Part shown: in pieces, positions 12,014 to 22,380 of the stretch
Layout of the letters: each line of letters starts with the position of its first letter
How positions within the stretch are numbered: the stretch's first letter is position 1
Assembly (NCBI GenBank): GCA_949987705.1
Contig: OX465282.1
Location: 42,124,039-42,188,038, forward strand
DNA from: Thereva unica
Taxonomy: Eukaryota > Arthropoda > Insecta > Diptera > Therevidae
Length of the DNA: 64,000 nt
Direction: 5' to 3'
The notes under the pieces: generated by a model
The model's database searches: none
The model's input: only the letters and a program-made list of their open reading frames with translations
What the model was told of the DNA's origin: nothing
Position numbers and translations under genes: made by a program

Positions 12014-13071
12014 CTATAACAGAAAATCTTCCTATGTGGAGAAGGGCAATCCGAGAACGAGTGTCCCTCTTGATTGCAGTTCCAACACGTGACGGGGCGG
12101 CGCGGAGCAGCGTCAGCCCTCATCTCTTCTACTGCAGGAGTTGGTGTGTCGCGAAGGTAGTTGGGATGGGACAAGGCCGGTGGCTGTGGGTGGAAGTCGT
12201 CCAATTCATGTACTCTGTGCGAAGGGCGGCTCTCCTCCTTCTTGGCCCTCTGCCATCTCTCCACACGAATGCACGCTTCGCGGAGCTGGCGTAGGTCTGT
12301 GTAGGTAGATCCGATTATGGCGATCCCCAAGGTGGCGTTTAAATTGGTCATAATGATGCGCATCAGCTCGATGGGGGGCATCGGGCGCGTTAGGCGGTTC
12401 GCCAGGGCTATTATCTTTGACGAGAAAGTGTCGTAGGTTTGGTTGAATTGTTTAGTTTCTAGCATCTGACTGATTATTTCATAATCTGTTTCAAGTCCTC
12501 CAAACTGACCTACTAGACCAGACTTGAAATCCGCCCACAAGGGACTGATATGTTGTCTCCGGAACTGGGTCCAGTACCAGTCCTCAGCTGGTCCTGTCAG
12601 TAAAGCGGCCACATTCCGCACCAACTCCCGTGATGATATGTCCTCATCTCGAGCTCGGGTGTCGAGTCGATAGAGAAATTCCTCTGCCGAGGTTTCTCCC
12701 GGGCGACCCGTGAACTTGAGGTTCCAGTTCAAGACTGGCGACTTCTGCCTGATAGCAGAGCCGGTATATTCAGGGCGGTAATGGGGGCGCTCACCGACGC
12801 TGCTGGACCGCGGAGGAATGCCACTGGGCCCCGCTCCAGACGACGTAGGCAAGTGCAGAAAGTTAGACACAGTCTCATTTAGGGGTGGTTCCTGGGGGCC
12901 GCGCTGTTTCATCCGCTCCATTTCGTGTTGTAGGGCCGCCACTTGTTCAGCCAGGGCTGTCAACACGGCGTCCCGTTCCAGATCGCCTTCTTCAGATGGA
13001 GTGTTCTCATCGTCTCCTTCAACCTGTTTACTTGGGGCAAATTGCCCCTTTTCATTCCGATTCCTTGACAT
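11917..13071 (-). CDS. gag: gypsy-1 Gag
   Basis: 384 codons from an ATG at 13,071 (MSRNRNEKGQFAPSKQ) to a stop at 11,917-11,919. There is a short coiled-coil-like stretch near residues 30-60 (LTALAEQVAALQHEMERMK). The central region (about 110-260, LKFTGRPGETSAEEFL ... FGGLETDYE) has the look of retrotransposon Gag capsid domains. A CCHC knuckle, CWNCNQEGHSFSDC, lies near residue 340, followed by a second Cys cluster (CYRCGRPEVYTTSCPVC). Gag would assemble particles and bind the RNA. It overlaps pol by about 97 nt. The frame is intact, unlike pol. Confidence 0.85.
   Translation of the reverse strand: MSRNRNEKGQFAPSKQVEGDDENTPSEEGDLERDAVLTALAEQVAALQHEMERMKQRGPQEPPLNETVSNFLHLPTSSGAGPSGIPPRSSSVGERPHYRPEYTGSAIRQKSPVLNWNLKFTGRPGETSAEEFLYRLDTRARDEDISSRELVRNVAALLTGPAEDWYWTQFRRQHISPLWADFKSGLVGQFGGLETDYEIISQMLETKQFNQTYDTFSSKIIALANRLTRPMPPIELMRIIMTNLNATLGIAIIGSTYTDLRQLREACIRVERWQRAKKEESRPSHRVHELDDFHPQPPALSHPNYLRDTPTPAVEEMRADAAPRRPVTCWNCNQEGHSFSDCPSPHRKIFCYRCGRPEVYTTSCPVCSGNRNLGARPRGGSRPT
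11962..11968 (-). promoter_or_regulatory. -1 ribosomal frameshift heptamer GGGAAAC, gypsy-1 gag/pol
   Basis: Read on the minus strand, G GGA AAC falls in the gag zero frame (codons GGA AAC at 11,967-11,962) inside the gag/pol overlap. The -1 frame after it continues straight into the pol protein. GGGAAAC is a known slippery heptamer of retroviral type. I did not establish a downstream stem or pseudoknot. Confidence 0.6.
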
Positions 13072-13129
13072 GGTTGGGAGACCGACTAGCGGATAGTGAC
13101 TTAGGGAAACCCAAAATTTAAAAAAAATG

Positions 13130-13134
13130 GTATG
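13130..13134 (+). other. Target site duplication of Copia, left (GTATG)
   Basis: GTATG precedes the left LTR and is found again directly after the right LTR at 17,734-17,738. Confidence 0.9.
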
Positions 13135-13399
13135 TGTTAAGAATAATTATTTTTAGAAATTTATATATGACATTTGATGTGAAACCAAATTAATATTTTT
13201 TGTCTTAGTAAGCTTTTTTATGTACAATTAAATCGAAACACTCTTTTAGTAGTCTGTCAAAATAATTCGTCAGTCGTAGGAAGTCAGGGATTTGCAATGT
13301 ATTGTTTTATTTATTTTCCTCCTGGAAAATAATTATAAATATTTTTTTTTTCAATTAAATAAAACAATTTCAATTAATTTAAAATTGTTTTTAACAACA
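13135..13399 (+). repeat. Copia 5' LTR
   Basis: 265 bp, TGTTAAGAATAA ... TTTTTAACAACA. It differs from the 3' LTR by TA versus AT near 13,163 and one T in the run near 13,351. Confidence 0.93.
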
Positions 13400-13414
13400 G
13401 GTTATGGGCCCAGG
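13400..13414 (+). other. Copia primer-binding site (initiator Met tRNA type)
   Basis: GGTTATGGGCCCAGG directly follows the LTR. Copia-group elements prime on an internal fragment of initiator Met tRNA with a closely similar sequence. Confidence 0.8.
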
Positions 13415-13480
13415 ATTACTGCTTTTTCTGGACTAAAGTAAAGAATATTTTAAAGAATAGTCAAGAGCATCTGTATCGTC

Positions 13481-16400
13481 ATGGATGCAATGAAATCGCA
13501 ATTAGAAATTCTGTCTGCAAATGGGCAAAAGGAAACCAATTATGTCTCGTGGCGTTTTAAAGTCGACTTGGCTTTACATTCGAAAGGGTTGTATGCAGTT
13601 GCAACAGGTTTAGAATTGAAACCTGAAAGTCCGAACACTAAAGTAGAGCAGTGGGTAAAGAAAGATCTGGAGGCACAAGCAATTATTGGACTCAATGTAG
13701 ACAGTAAAATTGCCCACAAAATTGTAAATTGTTCATCAGCAGAACAAATGTTAGACAAACTATGTCTATTATATGGCAAAAAACGGATCTCAGTATTGAA
13801 GGGTTACAGAGACGATTTTTTGGCTTCACCTTTGACTCTAGTAAATCAGCAGTTGAAAATTGTATGCAAATACAACAACTTGCCGAAGATTTACAAGCCG
13901 AAGGAGAAGAAATTAAAGAAAGTTGGGTACTGACAAGAATTCTTGGACTGCTACCTCCGAAGCTCTATCATTTTCGTACTGCCTGGGACAATATAGGTGC
14001 TTCTGAGAAGAAGTTTAATTTACTCGTTGAACGGTTACGTTTAGAAGAAGATAGGTTGAATGAAACTGAATTAATGCAGAACGCTTTTATATCAAGACAG
14101 ACGAAAAATTCGCAAACAGGAAGGTCAAATCCACGTGACAGTCAGTCGTCAGTTGAATGCTTTAAGTGTGGAATGAAAGGACATATCAAGAGATATTGCA
14201 AAAATAAAGCATGTTCTAAATACTTACTGTATTGCAAAAATAATTATGGTTGTAATATTTGTAAGCAAAAGGGCCATTTTTCCAAAGAATGTCCAGCCAG
14301 AAATGAAGAATCTGAGAAGAAAATTTTCAGGAACACCACCCGTCGAGCTCTCATCACCATTGGACTGTCCACAGTTAACATACATGGCGAAAATTCTGAA
14401 TTAGTTCGTGAAAATTCTTGGTATCAAGACTGTGCAGCCACCCAACACATGACATTTAGAAGAGAATTGCTGTCAAATTTTGTCAAACTTGAGAAGTATT
14501 CAACCGTTATGATTGGAGATGCAACCAAGCTGAAAGGAATTGGAATAGGAAATGTAGATTTGGAAGCCTACAATGGAAAGAACTGGGATCGAGTGACCCT
14601 GAAAAATATTTTATATGTTCCAGAACTAACCTTCAATCTATTTTCAGTCACTCAAATGCTGGACAAAGGATATAAGCAATTTGCTGATGCTGATGTATCA
14701 ATCTTTAAAACGGTTGATGAAAGAGAAGTAGTTGCCATGGCAAAGCGAAATGGGAAGTTATTTGAAATGATGTTTCGTCCAGAGAAGACTGAAAAATGTT
14801 TGCTAACTTCGATTAAAACCTGGCACGAAAGGTTAGCACATCAAAATGTAAAGTACGTGAAAGATGTTCTTAATAGGAATGGCATTGAATACGCAGATGA
14901 CTGGGGAAATTATATATGCGAAGGATGCGTATATGGCAAACAACATAGAATTTCTCATCCAACCAATTCCAAAGTTGCGCAAAATATTTTAGATCTGATT
15001 CATGTTGATCTTTGCGAAATGAATGTCACATCGTTAGGAGGAGCCAAGTATTTCTTACTCTTCAAAGATGACTTTTCTCATTTTCGAACTGTTTACATGT
15101 TGAAAACTAAGGATGAAGCTTTTCAAAAGTTAAATAAATTTTTGAAAATGGTTCAAAATCAATTTGGTAAGAGAATTAAGTGCTTAAAGTCAGACAATGG
15201 TACTGAAATAAAGAATGTCAGAACGCAAGATCTATTAGATAAAATGGGAGTTTTCCACATTAAATCTAACGCTTATACTCCTCAACAAAATGGCAGAATT
15301 GAAAGAGAAATGCGAACTATTGTAGAAGCAGCACGCACAGTAATACATGCACGAAATTTAAATGAAAATTTGTGGGCTGAAGCCGTTTGTTATTCAGTAT
15401 TTACATTAAATCAAACTGGTACTAGTTCGGTTAAAAACCATTCTCCAGCAGAATTATGGTTCGGACGTCGAATGAAACTAAACAAACTGAGAAGTTTTGG
15501 ATGTAATTGCTATATTTTAATTCCAGATCACAAACGAGGCAAAATGGATAGGAAATCAGAGAAGGGTATCTTAGTCGGATATGATTTGGACACGCCATGC
15601 TATAGAATTTATAGACCAGACAAAAGTGACGTAATATGCTCGGATAATGTAATATTCGATGGAGAGAGTAATGCTGTGGAAAGTAATGCAGAAATAGAGG
15701 ACAGACAAGTCGATATTCCAGATGACTCTTTTGCCAGTGAGACACAAGAAGAAATGGAGGAAGATTCTGACTTGTCAAATTCTAGAGGTAGAACTCCAGA
15801 CAACGAAGATGTATCTAATATTCAACCCGAAATTGAACAGATAAGTAGAATGAATCTACGTGATCGTCGGACATTAAATCAGCCTGTTCGTTTCCCAAAT
15901 AACGTTACAGATTGTTATGAAGAAAACGAAAACAACTTAGCCATGATAGGTGAAGTAGAAGATATTCCTGTTTCTGAAGCACTAAAGGATGAAGGATGGT
16001 ACGCAGCTATGGCAGAAGAATTTAACTCTTTGAAGAAAATGAAAACGTGGGATCTAGTAAAACTTCCGAAAAAAGTCAAGCCATTAACTTGTCGTTGGGT
16101 ATTACGTAAAAAGGTGGATGGTCGTCTTAAAGCACGACTAGTAGCAAGAGGCTTTGAGCAAAAGGAAGGAATTGATTATACTGAAACATTCAGTCCCGTT
16201 GCACGTTATGCTTCAATCAGACTAATCATCAGTATTGCAGCGTCACACAGAATGAAGATGATAACGTTTGATGTTAAGACAGCTTTTTTGCACGGAAATC
16301 TTGAAGAGGATATTTACATGTGTCAACCTGAAGGTTTTCATGACGGTTCGCAGCGAGTGTGTAAACTGAAGAAAAGTTTGTATGGTCTAAAACAAGCCCC

Positions 16401-17475
16401 AAAGAATTGGAACGACAAGATATCATCTTTTTTGCAAACATTGATGTTTAATAACACAGACGATGACCCGTGTATTTACTATAATAAAGACAGAAGTATG
16501 ATAATTGCTCTATTCGTGGATGATGGACTTGTTGTGGGTAAAAGTGAACAAGAAATTATTAAAATTTTGGAGAAGATAAACTGTAAATTTGAAATTACCT
16601 TTGAAAATTTTCAAAATTGTTTAAATTATCTTGGAATGCAGATCGAGATACAGTCAAATGGAATATTTGTAAGTCAGCCCAAGTACACGCACAAGATAAT
16701 TCAGCGATTTAATTTTGACAACTGTAATCCTACAACAACACCCATAGAAAAGGGAATGGTGACTAATGAAGAAAACTATATCAATGATGAACCGTTAAAA
16801 GAATCTGTACCTTATCGTGAAATGATAGGAAGTTTACTATATCTAGCAACTATTTCTCGCCCAGACATTAGTTTTGCGGTAAATTACTTGAGTCGTTTTT
16901 GTAGTAAACCAATGACCAGCCACTTGAAAATGATTGAACGAATTTTTCGATATCTAAGAGGAACGGAAAAGTTTGGCATAATATATAACGAGGACGGTCT
17001 ACTTCATGCCTACACGGATTCTGACTACGGAGGAGATAAAACGACAGGAAATTTAACTAGCGGAGTTTTGGTAATTCGAGGAGGACCTATAGTCTGGTTC
17101 ACTCAAAAGCAACGTCTGGTAGCCACATCGTCAGCTGAAGCGGAATACCCCGCAGCTGTGTCATCGATAGATGAAATCAGTTGGATTAGGCGTATTGGTA
17201 GTGAACTTCACATTTTGGACCTTGAGAAAGCAACACCTCTATATGTGGACAACAGGTCAGCTATTCTAATGTTGAAGAATACGCACGAAGGAAAAACTAT
17301 GAAAGGCAAAAAACACATTGAAATATCCAGGAAATTTATTCAACAACATATTGGTAAAACTGTTGATCTTAAATATGTTCGAAGTTCTGACCAACTTGCA
17401 GATATTTTAACTAAGCCTTTAAATCGTCAGGCTTTTGTAGATAACAGAGGAAAAATAATTAAGGAGGAGTGTTAA
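13481..17475 (+). pseudogene. Copia Gag-Pol polyprotein with one frame break
   Basis: It begins at ATG 13,481 (MDAMKSQLEILSANGQKETN). The frame changes by -1 within an A run at about 13,777-13,782 and continues to 17,475. Order: Gag; two zinc knuckles (CFKCGMKGHIKRYC, CNICKQKGHFSKEC); protease (WYQDCAATQHMT); integrase with HHCC and DDE core (HVDL, KSDNGTE, YTPQQNGRIERE); RT (ARLVARGFEQ, DVKTAFLHG, LYGLKQAP, LFVDDGLVV); RNase H (YTDSDYGG, SSAEAEY, VDNRSA). Copia elements normally use a single frame, so the break is probably a one-base indel. The usual D-S/T-G-A protease motif is DCAA here, which may impair processing. The rest is full length and well preserved. Confidence 0.9.
17461..17469 (+). 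other. Copia polypurine tract
   Basis: AAGGAGGAG lies immediately upstream of the 3' LTR and overlaps the last codons of the polyprotein. It would prime plus-strand synthesis. Confidence 0.8.
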
Positions 17476-17733
17476 GAATAATTATTTTTAGAAATTTAAT
17501 TATGACATTTGATGTGAAACCAAATTAATATTTTTTGTCTTAGTAAGCTTTTTTATGTACAATTAAATCGAAACACTCTTTTAGTAGTCTGTCAAAATAA
17601 TTCGTCAGTCGTAGGAAGTCAGGGATTTGCAATGTATTGTTTTATTTATTTTCCTCCTGGAAAATAATTATAAATATTTTTTTTTCAATTAAATAAAACA
17701 ATTTCAATTAATTTAAAATTGTTTTTAACAACA
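17470..17733 (+). repeat. Copia 3' LTR
   Basis: 264 bp, near-identical to 13,135-13,399. It is followed by the GTATG duplication at 17,734-17,738. Confidence 0.93.
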
Positions 17734-17738
17734 GTATG

Positions 17739-18968
17739 ACTATTGTTAGCAAATTCTGTGACCGTCCAGTAACACTGGCTATCACCTAACGAAAAAAAAA
17801 CTCGGAAGAAAAACCTTGCTCAATGACGAAAATCCGAAAATCAAAATTAGAAGAGAAAAAAAATCTACATATATATATATTTATTTATAATAAAGTAGAG
17901 AGAGCAGAATGATCATACAATGAAGAAAAATTTTATTATTTTTTTATGTTTTATTCATTTAACGATGTGGCCCCAGGGAAGGACGTCCCCTCCAAGGGTA
18001 CGGTGGCTGACGGCGCCGATGACAGTCTGCCTGCACTCAGTGCAGATTGGCATCCACGTCGTCAGGAACACCAAGTGCCTTCACCTTCGGAATCAATGTT
18101 GGGGTTGGCATTAGACTAGTGCCTAACAACACCCCCAACACCGATGTCCCTATCGTCTGATATCCGGCAACCCATATCGTGACCGGATTCCCATTGAACA
18201 GTTAGAAGGAAAGAGAGAGATAGAAGCCTCCACACGAATTTTGGGGTGAATGTTCTGGCAATCCACCACAACTGGTCGGCAACACTGCCGAGCCCCAGGA
18301 AGGCGGATTGTCAGAAAGTTCATTGAACGGGGGTTGTGGTTGCATTCTGCAACGTCGATTCTGTCGCAAGGCCAGGCGATAGGACGCCTGATAGGCCAGA
18401 CGGGACAGAACCGACGTTACAGGATCCACCCATCCATGCTACAGGAAGGAAAAGAAGAACAACTAGTGAGTGGTGTTCTCTGTCAGTGTAGGCTCGCGCA
18501 GAGTCAGGCGTTGTACGCCTGTTAACCAGACTCCGAGCCTCACTGACAGGAACCGTACTAAGATTTAGGGAGGCTACCGCTGAAAGATGACGAAAGTTGA
18601 AGTGGGTGAAGAAGAAGAAAGATAGAATAGAGGAAAGAGAAAAAGTGATAAGGGCTAAGGCCCCGCGGTAAGCACCTTCGCCCAATCCAGAAGCCGGAGG
18701 AACTTGGACTGAGAGGGAACGTAAAGTTGAAAGAAGTTCGTTCCGGGCTCCTCTCGCTGGCCTAAGCCACAAAGCGAATAACAAAAAGGTCGGCTGATTT
18801 GAAGAAGGAACTGATTAGGAAATGATGGCATGGGATGGAGAACAAAATACTAGAAGGAAAAATGCCGACGGGGAAAGTTAAAATGTCACTGAGTGACACA
18901 CAGACTTGTCCACGCCATCTGTCCGTTAGACTAAGGAACTCAACGTGAATTAAGCTCCTTAGCCCAGC
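17739..18968 (-). other. gypsy-1 5' leader
   Basis: About 1.2 kb lies between the primer-site repeats and the Copia insertion, upstream of gag on the minus strand. Frames of 60-170 codons occur here, but I recognise no domain in them and they overlap one another. I treat it as untranslated leader. Confidence 0.45.
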
Positions 18969-19101
18969 GTTGGGCGCCATTTGTAAAAATGGGCGCCGGA
19001 AATAAGTCTGACAACAGAGTTGCCAAACGTTGGGCGCCATTTGTAAAAATGGGCGCCGGAAATAAGTCTGACAACAGAGTTGCCAAACGTTGGGCGCCAT
19101 T
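18969..19101 (-). repeat. Triplicated tRNA-Lys primer-binding region of gypsy-1
   Basis: A 60-bp unit (18,969-19,028 and 19,029-19,088, plus a partial third up to the LTR) carries TGGCGCCCAACG on the minus strand each time. That sequence is complementary to the 3' end of an insect tRNA-Lys(CTT). The copy next to the LTR sits two bases beyond the LTR end, as a primer site should. The copy furthest from the LTR (about 18,968-18,980) continues with a longer match (CTGGGCT). Confidence 0.7.
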
Positions 19102-21990
19102 TGTAACTGTCGGGGTAATTTGTGCCGGAGCACGAAGAAGGGAGTGGGCCCTAAAGGCCAGAAAGACATCGTCACAAAAATAAGGGATGGAGAAAGGATG
19201 AATGAAGAAGGGGTAGCAGGGACGGTTCGACCGCCGGGAGGGTATCGCCAAAAGCTTGCATCCTCTGCATCTGAAGTCGGCACGACTTGCGATGCTCAAG
19301 CTAGCTCGCCGGATGGGGTGGGGTTCGTGATGCAGAGATGCGGAGGGGGTGACAGTTAAACTGTTTAAAAAACTCGTGCCATTTAACCGAATTAAACGAA
19401 AGAAAGGGCGATAAGGGGTCACTTGAGCCGTCCGGGACCAACGAGAGGGGGGTCAAGAAGGGAGAGAGGAATGGTGGTCAATGGGCACCAGTCATGTTTG
19501 GGCTGTCTTATATAAGATCATGCAAAAGAGGTGGAGATCACTTACCTTTGTTAGGGTCATCCTTAATCCTGAGGGCCACACGGGGGGGTTTAGCCGGTCA
19601 TTGTATAGGCTACTTCTTTAATTTTGTTCGTTTTTAATTATTTGATTTATTTTGGTTTCTTATTTATTCATCTTTCTTTTTTTTCATTTACTTTGTTCTT
19701 CTTATTTATTCATTTAGTTATTTTTCTTATTTACATACATACACTCCCACATGCATACACATTCACACCCACATTCATTCATTTATGTATATTAACTTTT
19801 TTGTTTATTTATTTCTTTATATTTAGTTATAAAATTTAGCAATTTTATCTTATTCAATTTTAGCTTAGCTTTTTTTTTGTGCTGTTTTGCTCAAAAAATT
19901 AAAATACTTCAGTATATTTCAGAGCAGAGAGCCTTAATTAAATCTTGATTATAATGCCCAAGCTTCACAGAAATACTAGATATTATTTACTACACAAGTT
20001 CGACAATTCTTTTCTTAACGGATTAATAGCGAGAAAATTTTTCAGATTGTCTATCGTGAATATGAGGGCGAAGGCTTAGTATTCTTAAAAGAAGATCAAA
20101 ATTTTACTGAAAACAAATCCACGGCCCCGTCGTCATAGCGTTGACATGCTATCACTTAAAACGAATTATTTGCATTTATTGATAATATATATCACCATTT
20201 ATAATAACTATCTATTTAAACATCACTATTTTTGTTTAGTCAAAACGCGATATCTCCCTCAAATTAAGGATTAATTACCCGAAAGACAAGCCCCAACAAT
20301 CCGCATGGAACTCCACTTTTTCGCCAACTCCCGTTTTTTTCTCTACCGTAAAAAAAAAACTCCCGCGCGAACGTCCGAAGCGAGACGACAGGACCAGAAG
20401 CATCAACAAATTAACATCCAATTTATATTTATTTGCGCCTTAATTTTTGTCTAAATTTCATATCGTAAATAGATGCGTTATAAACCATTATTATTTTATT
20501 TTTTTTTTATTTTTCTTGTTTTCAATATCTATAAAATTGTTACTTCATTTGTTTTTTGTTCATTATTATATACATCATAAGCACTGTTATTTATTTCAAT
20601 CTTGCTGAATGTGTGTGTGTGTTTTGTCGTGTGCGTGTTCCAATGAGTAAAGAGGAAGCTGTTAACTGTTATACAAATGACCCAAATCCCTAACGGTATT
20701 CATTTAGATTTTTTTTTCGCATTTCATTGGTTTTTTTTTTTTCAAACTAAAGTCATAAGACAAAATCTAGTTTTTACACTATATTAAAATATTTATAGAG
20801 GAGCACCACTTCCTCGATACCGATACATATTGAAATCGATGTAACCTTTTCCCATTGATTTATTTATGAACAAAATTTTTCACGTATCGACACAAAAATT
20901 CAAAATATGCACTAATTTTAGACTAATGATTCATTCAAATTGCAATCAGCGTTTTCTTGATAGACGCCCTTTAAATATTAATTACAGGATTTCACACGAA
21001 ACTTTTCCAGGAAAAATTACTTCAAGTGTCTTTAAAGTTAAACAAGACAAACTTCGCACAACTCCGCGCGACCGTCCGAAGCGAGACGACATTTCTCCCT
21101 TAAAATTAACCCACTTCACTATCCTATGTCGGGATTGGAAATTCCACTTCTATAAGATTTCATTAAATAAATATTTTGTTTTTGGGAATGCAAAATTATT
21201 CACGTTATCACCATCAGAAAAGGAAAAATTACTTGCCCAAAATGTTCTTTCTATATTCCGTTATTTGACCACGTTATCGCCATTTTAACTCTTATAAATT
21301 TTTGAAAGAAAATAACCTCAAAACTCAAATTCCATGCTTTAACTATCACCGACGTTACTTTACTCGCTTTCTATTTAAATGAGCCCAAAAATTAAAGTTT
21401 AAGTGGATTTTAAACAACGAAAACTGCTCCATTTAGTATTCCTTCGCGATCATCACTACTCTCTATGACTTGCAAAAAAAAACCACTAGTATAAAATTTC
21501 CTGTTGGTCACTAAATGAAGCTTAGTAATAAGATATCGTATATAAAGCCACCATAAAAATAATGCTACGTTATCACCCGAAAACTGCCAAAAAAAATCAA
21601 AACCCGACGACGAAAACTATTCCAGGCAAACTCATCGCCTTCCTCTCGGTGACCAACTTCGACCGCTCACCAGCAAAATCAAAAACTGTCTATCATCACC
21701 AAAAAATTCTTCCCCCATCCATCACCGGCCCAGATCAACACCGTTAGCCTGCATTCCTCTGCATTTCATTGTATTTCTTATATTTATTGGGCCAGGAAGT
21801 TGCCAGATCAAGATTAAAAAAAAATTTTATGAACTGATTTGTGGAATCAGCCAACAAGTGGAGGCCTTGTGGCCATTTATTTATTTATTTTTTTTTTTTT
21901 GATTTTGAGTTAGTAAATTTGTGTCCGAAGTTCGGTTGTGGGGGTAATTTAATGCGCTTTTGAGGCTTGCTCCATGGGGCGGCCGTTACA
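19102..21990 (-). repeat. gypsy-1 5' LTR, complete, about 2.9 kb
   Basis: On the minus strand it begins TGTAACGGCC (21,990) and ends CCCCGACAGTTACA (19,102). The ends are a 6-bp inverted repeat, TGTAAC/GTTACA. A tRNA-Lys primer site follows directly, which fixes the orientation and the 5' role. Most of it is repeated at 3,899-6,613. It carries T runs, a TG microsatellite (about 20,610) and a TTATATAAG box (about 19,509) that could serve either strand. A 140-codon open frame on the plus strand (20,866-21,288) has no recognisable domain. Confidence 0.75.
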
Positions 21991-22380
21991 TACTTCAAAA
22001 CAGGACTATTAGTAAGGACTAGCATAAAACCCGCGTGCCTTGCAACGCCTTTAAAAACTGTTTATTATGTGCAATGCTTTCCTTAAAAAAACCAACAAAA
22101 AAGTCAGCTGTTATTATCCCTAAAAATTGTTTATTATAGTGCATTTTTTTAATAAATATGGTAAACAAATTGCTGCGAAATTGAAAAAAATTACCTCTGC
22201 TCAACAAATCTGCAAGTTTTAAAGTAGATTGGCATGTATATGTCATCAAGAAAAGTGACATTTTAGGGTTTGACGAACGTTCGTTAAGTTTGTTCGCCTA
22301 TTTACGTGGATGTAAGAAATTATGAAGCAATCACAAATGAATATTAAATAAAGTGAATTTCGAGTCATTCATTTCTACGT

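Larger units (their letters stand above)
13135..17733 (+). mobile_element. Complete Ty1/copia-type LTR retrotransposon
   Basis: The 4.6-kb element has LTRs at 13,135-13,399 and 17,470-17,733, a primer site at 13,400, a gag-pol frame, a polypurine tract and a 5-bp target duplication. The LTRs differ by two adjacent substitutions and one T in a homopolymer, so the insertion is recent. It lies between the gypsy-1 leader and gag. Confidence 0.95.
3899..21990 (-). mobile_element. Ty3/gypsy-type element (gypsy-1) with 2.9-kb LTRs, interrupted by Copia
   Basis: Proposed element on the minus strand: 5' LTR 21,990-19,102, primer-binding region 19,101-18,969, leader, gag (13,071-11,917), pol (12,013-8,645), 3' non-coding part and a truncated 3' LTR (6,613-3,899). 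A complete Copia (13,135-17,733) lies in the leader. The assignment of the LTRs to the gag-pol body rests on order, orientation and the tRNA-Lys-type primer site, not on a seen polypurine tract, so the right-hand part (LTR-PBS) is better supported than the left-hand part. Confidence 0.6.

Noticed and set aside
13770..13790. Programmed frameshift in Copia
   Set aside because: The A run is not in a canonical slippery phase and copia-type elements use one frame; a single-base indel is simpler.
20866..21288. 140-codon open frame in the gypsy-1 LTR
   Set aside because: AT-rich, no recognisable domain, and broken in the other LTR copy.
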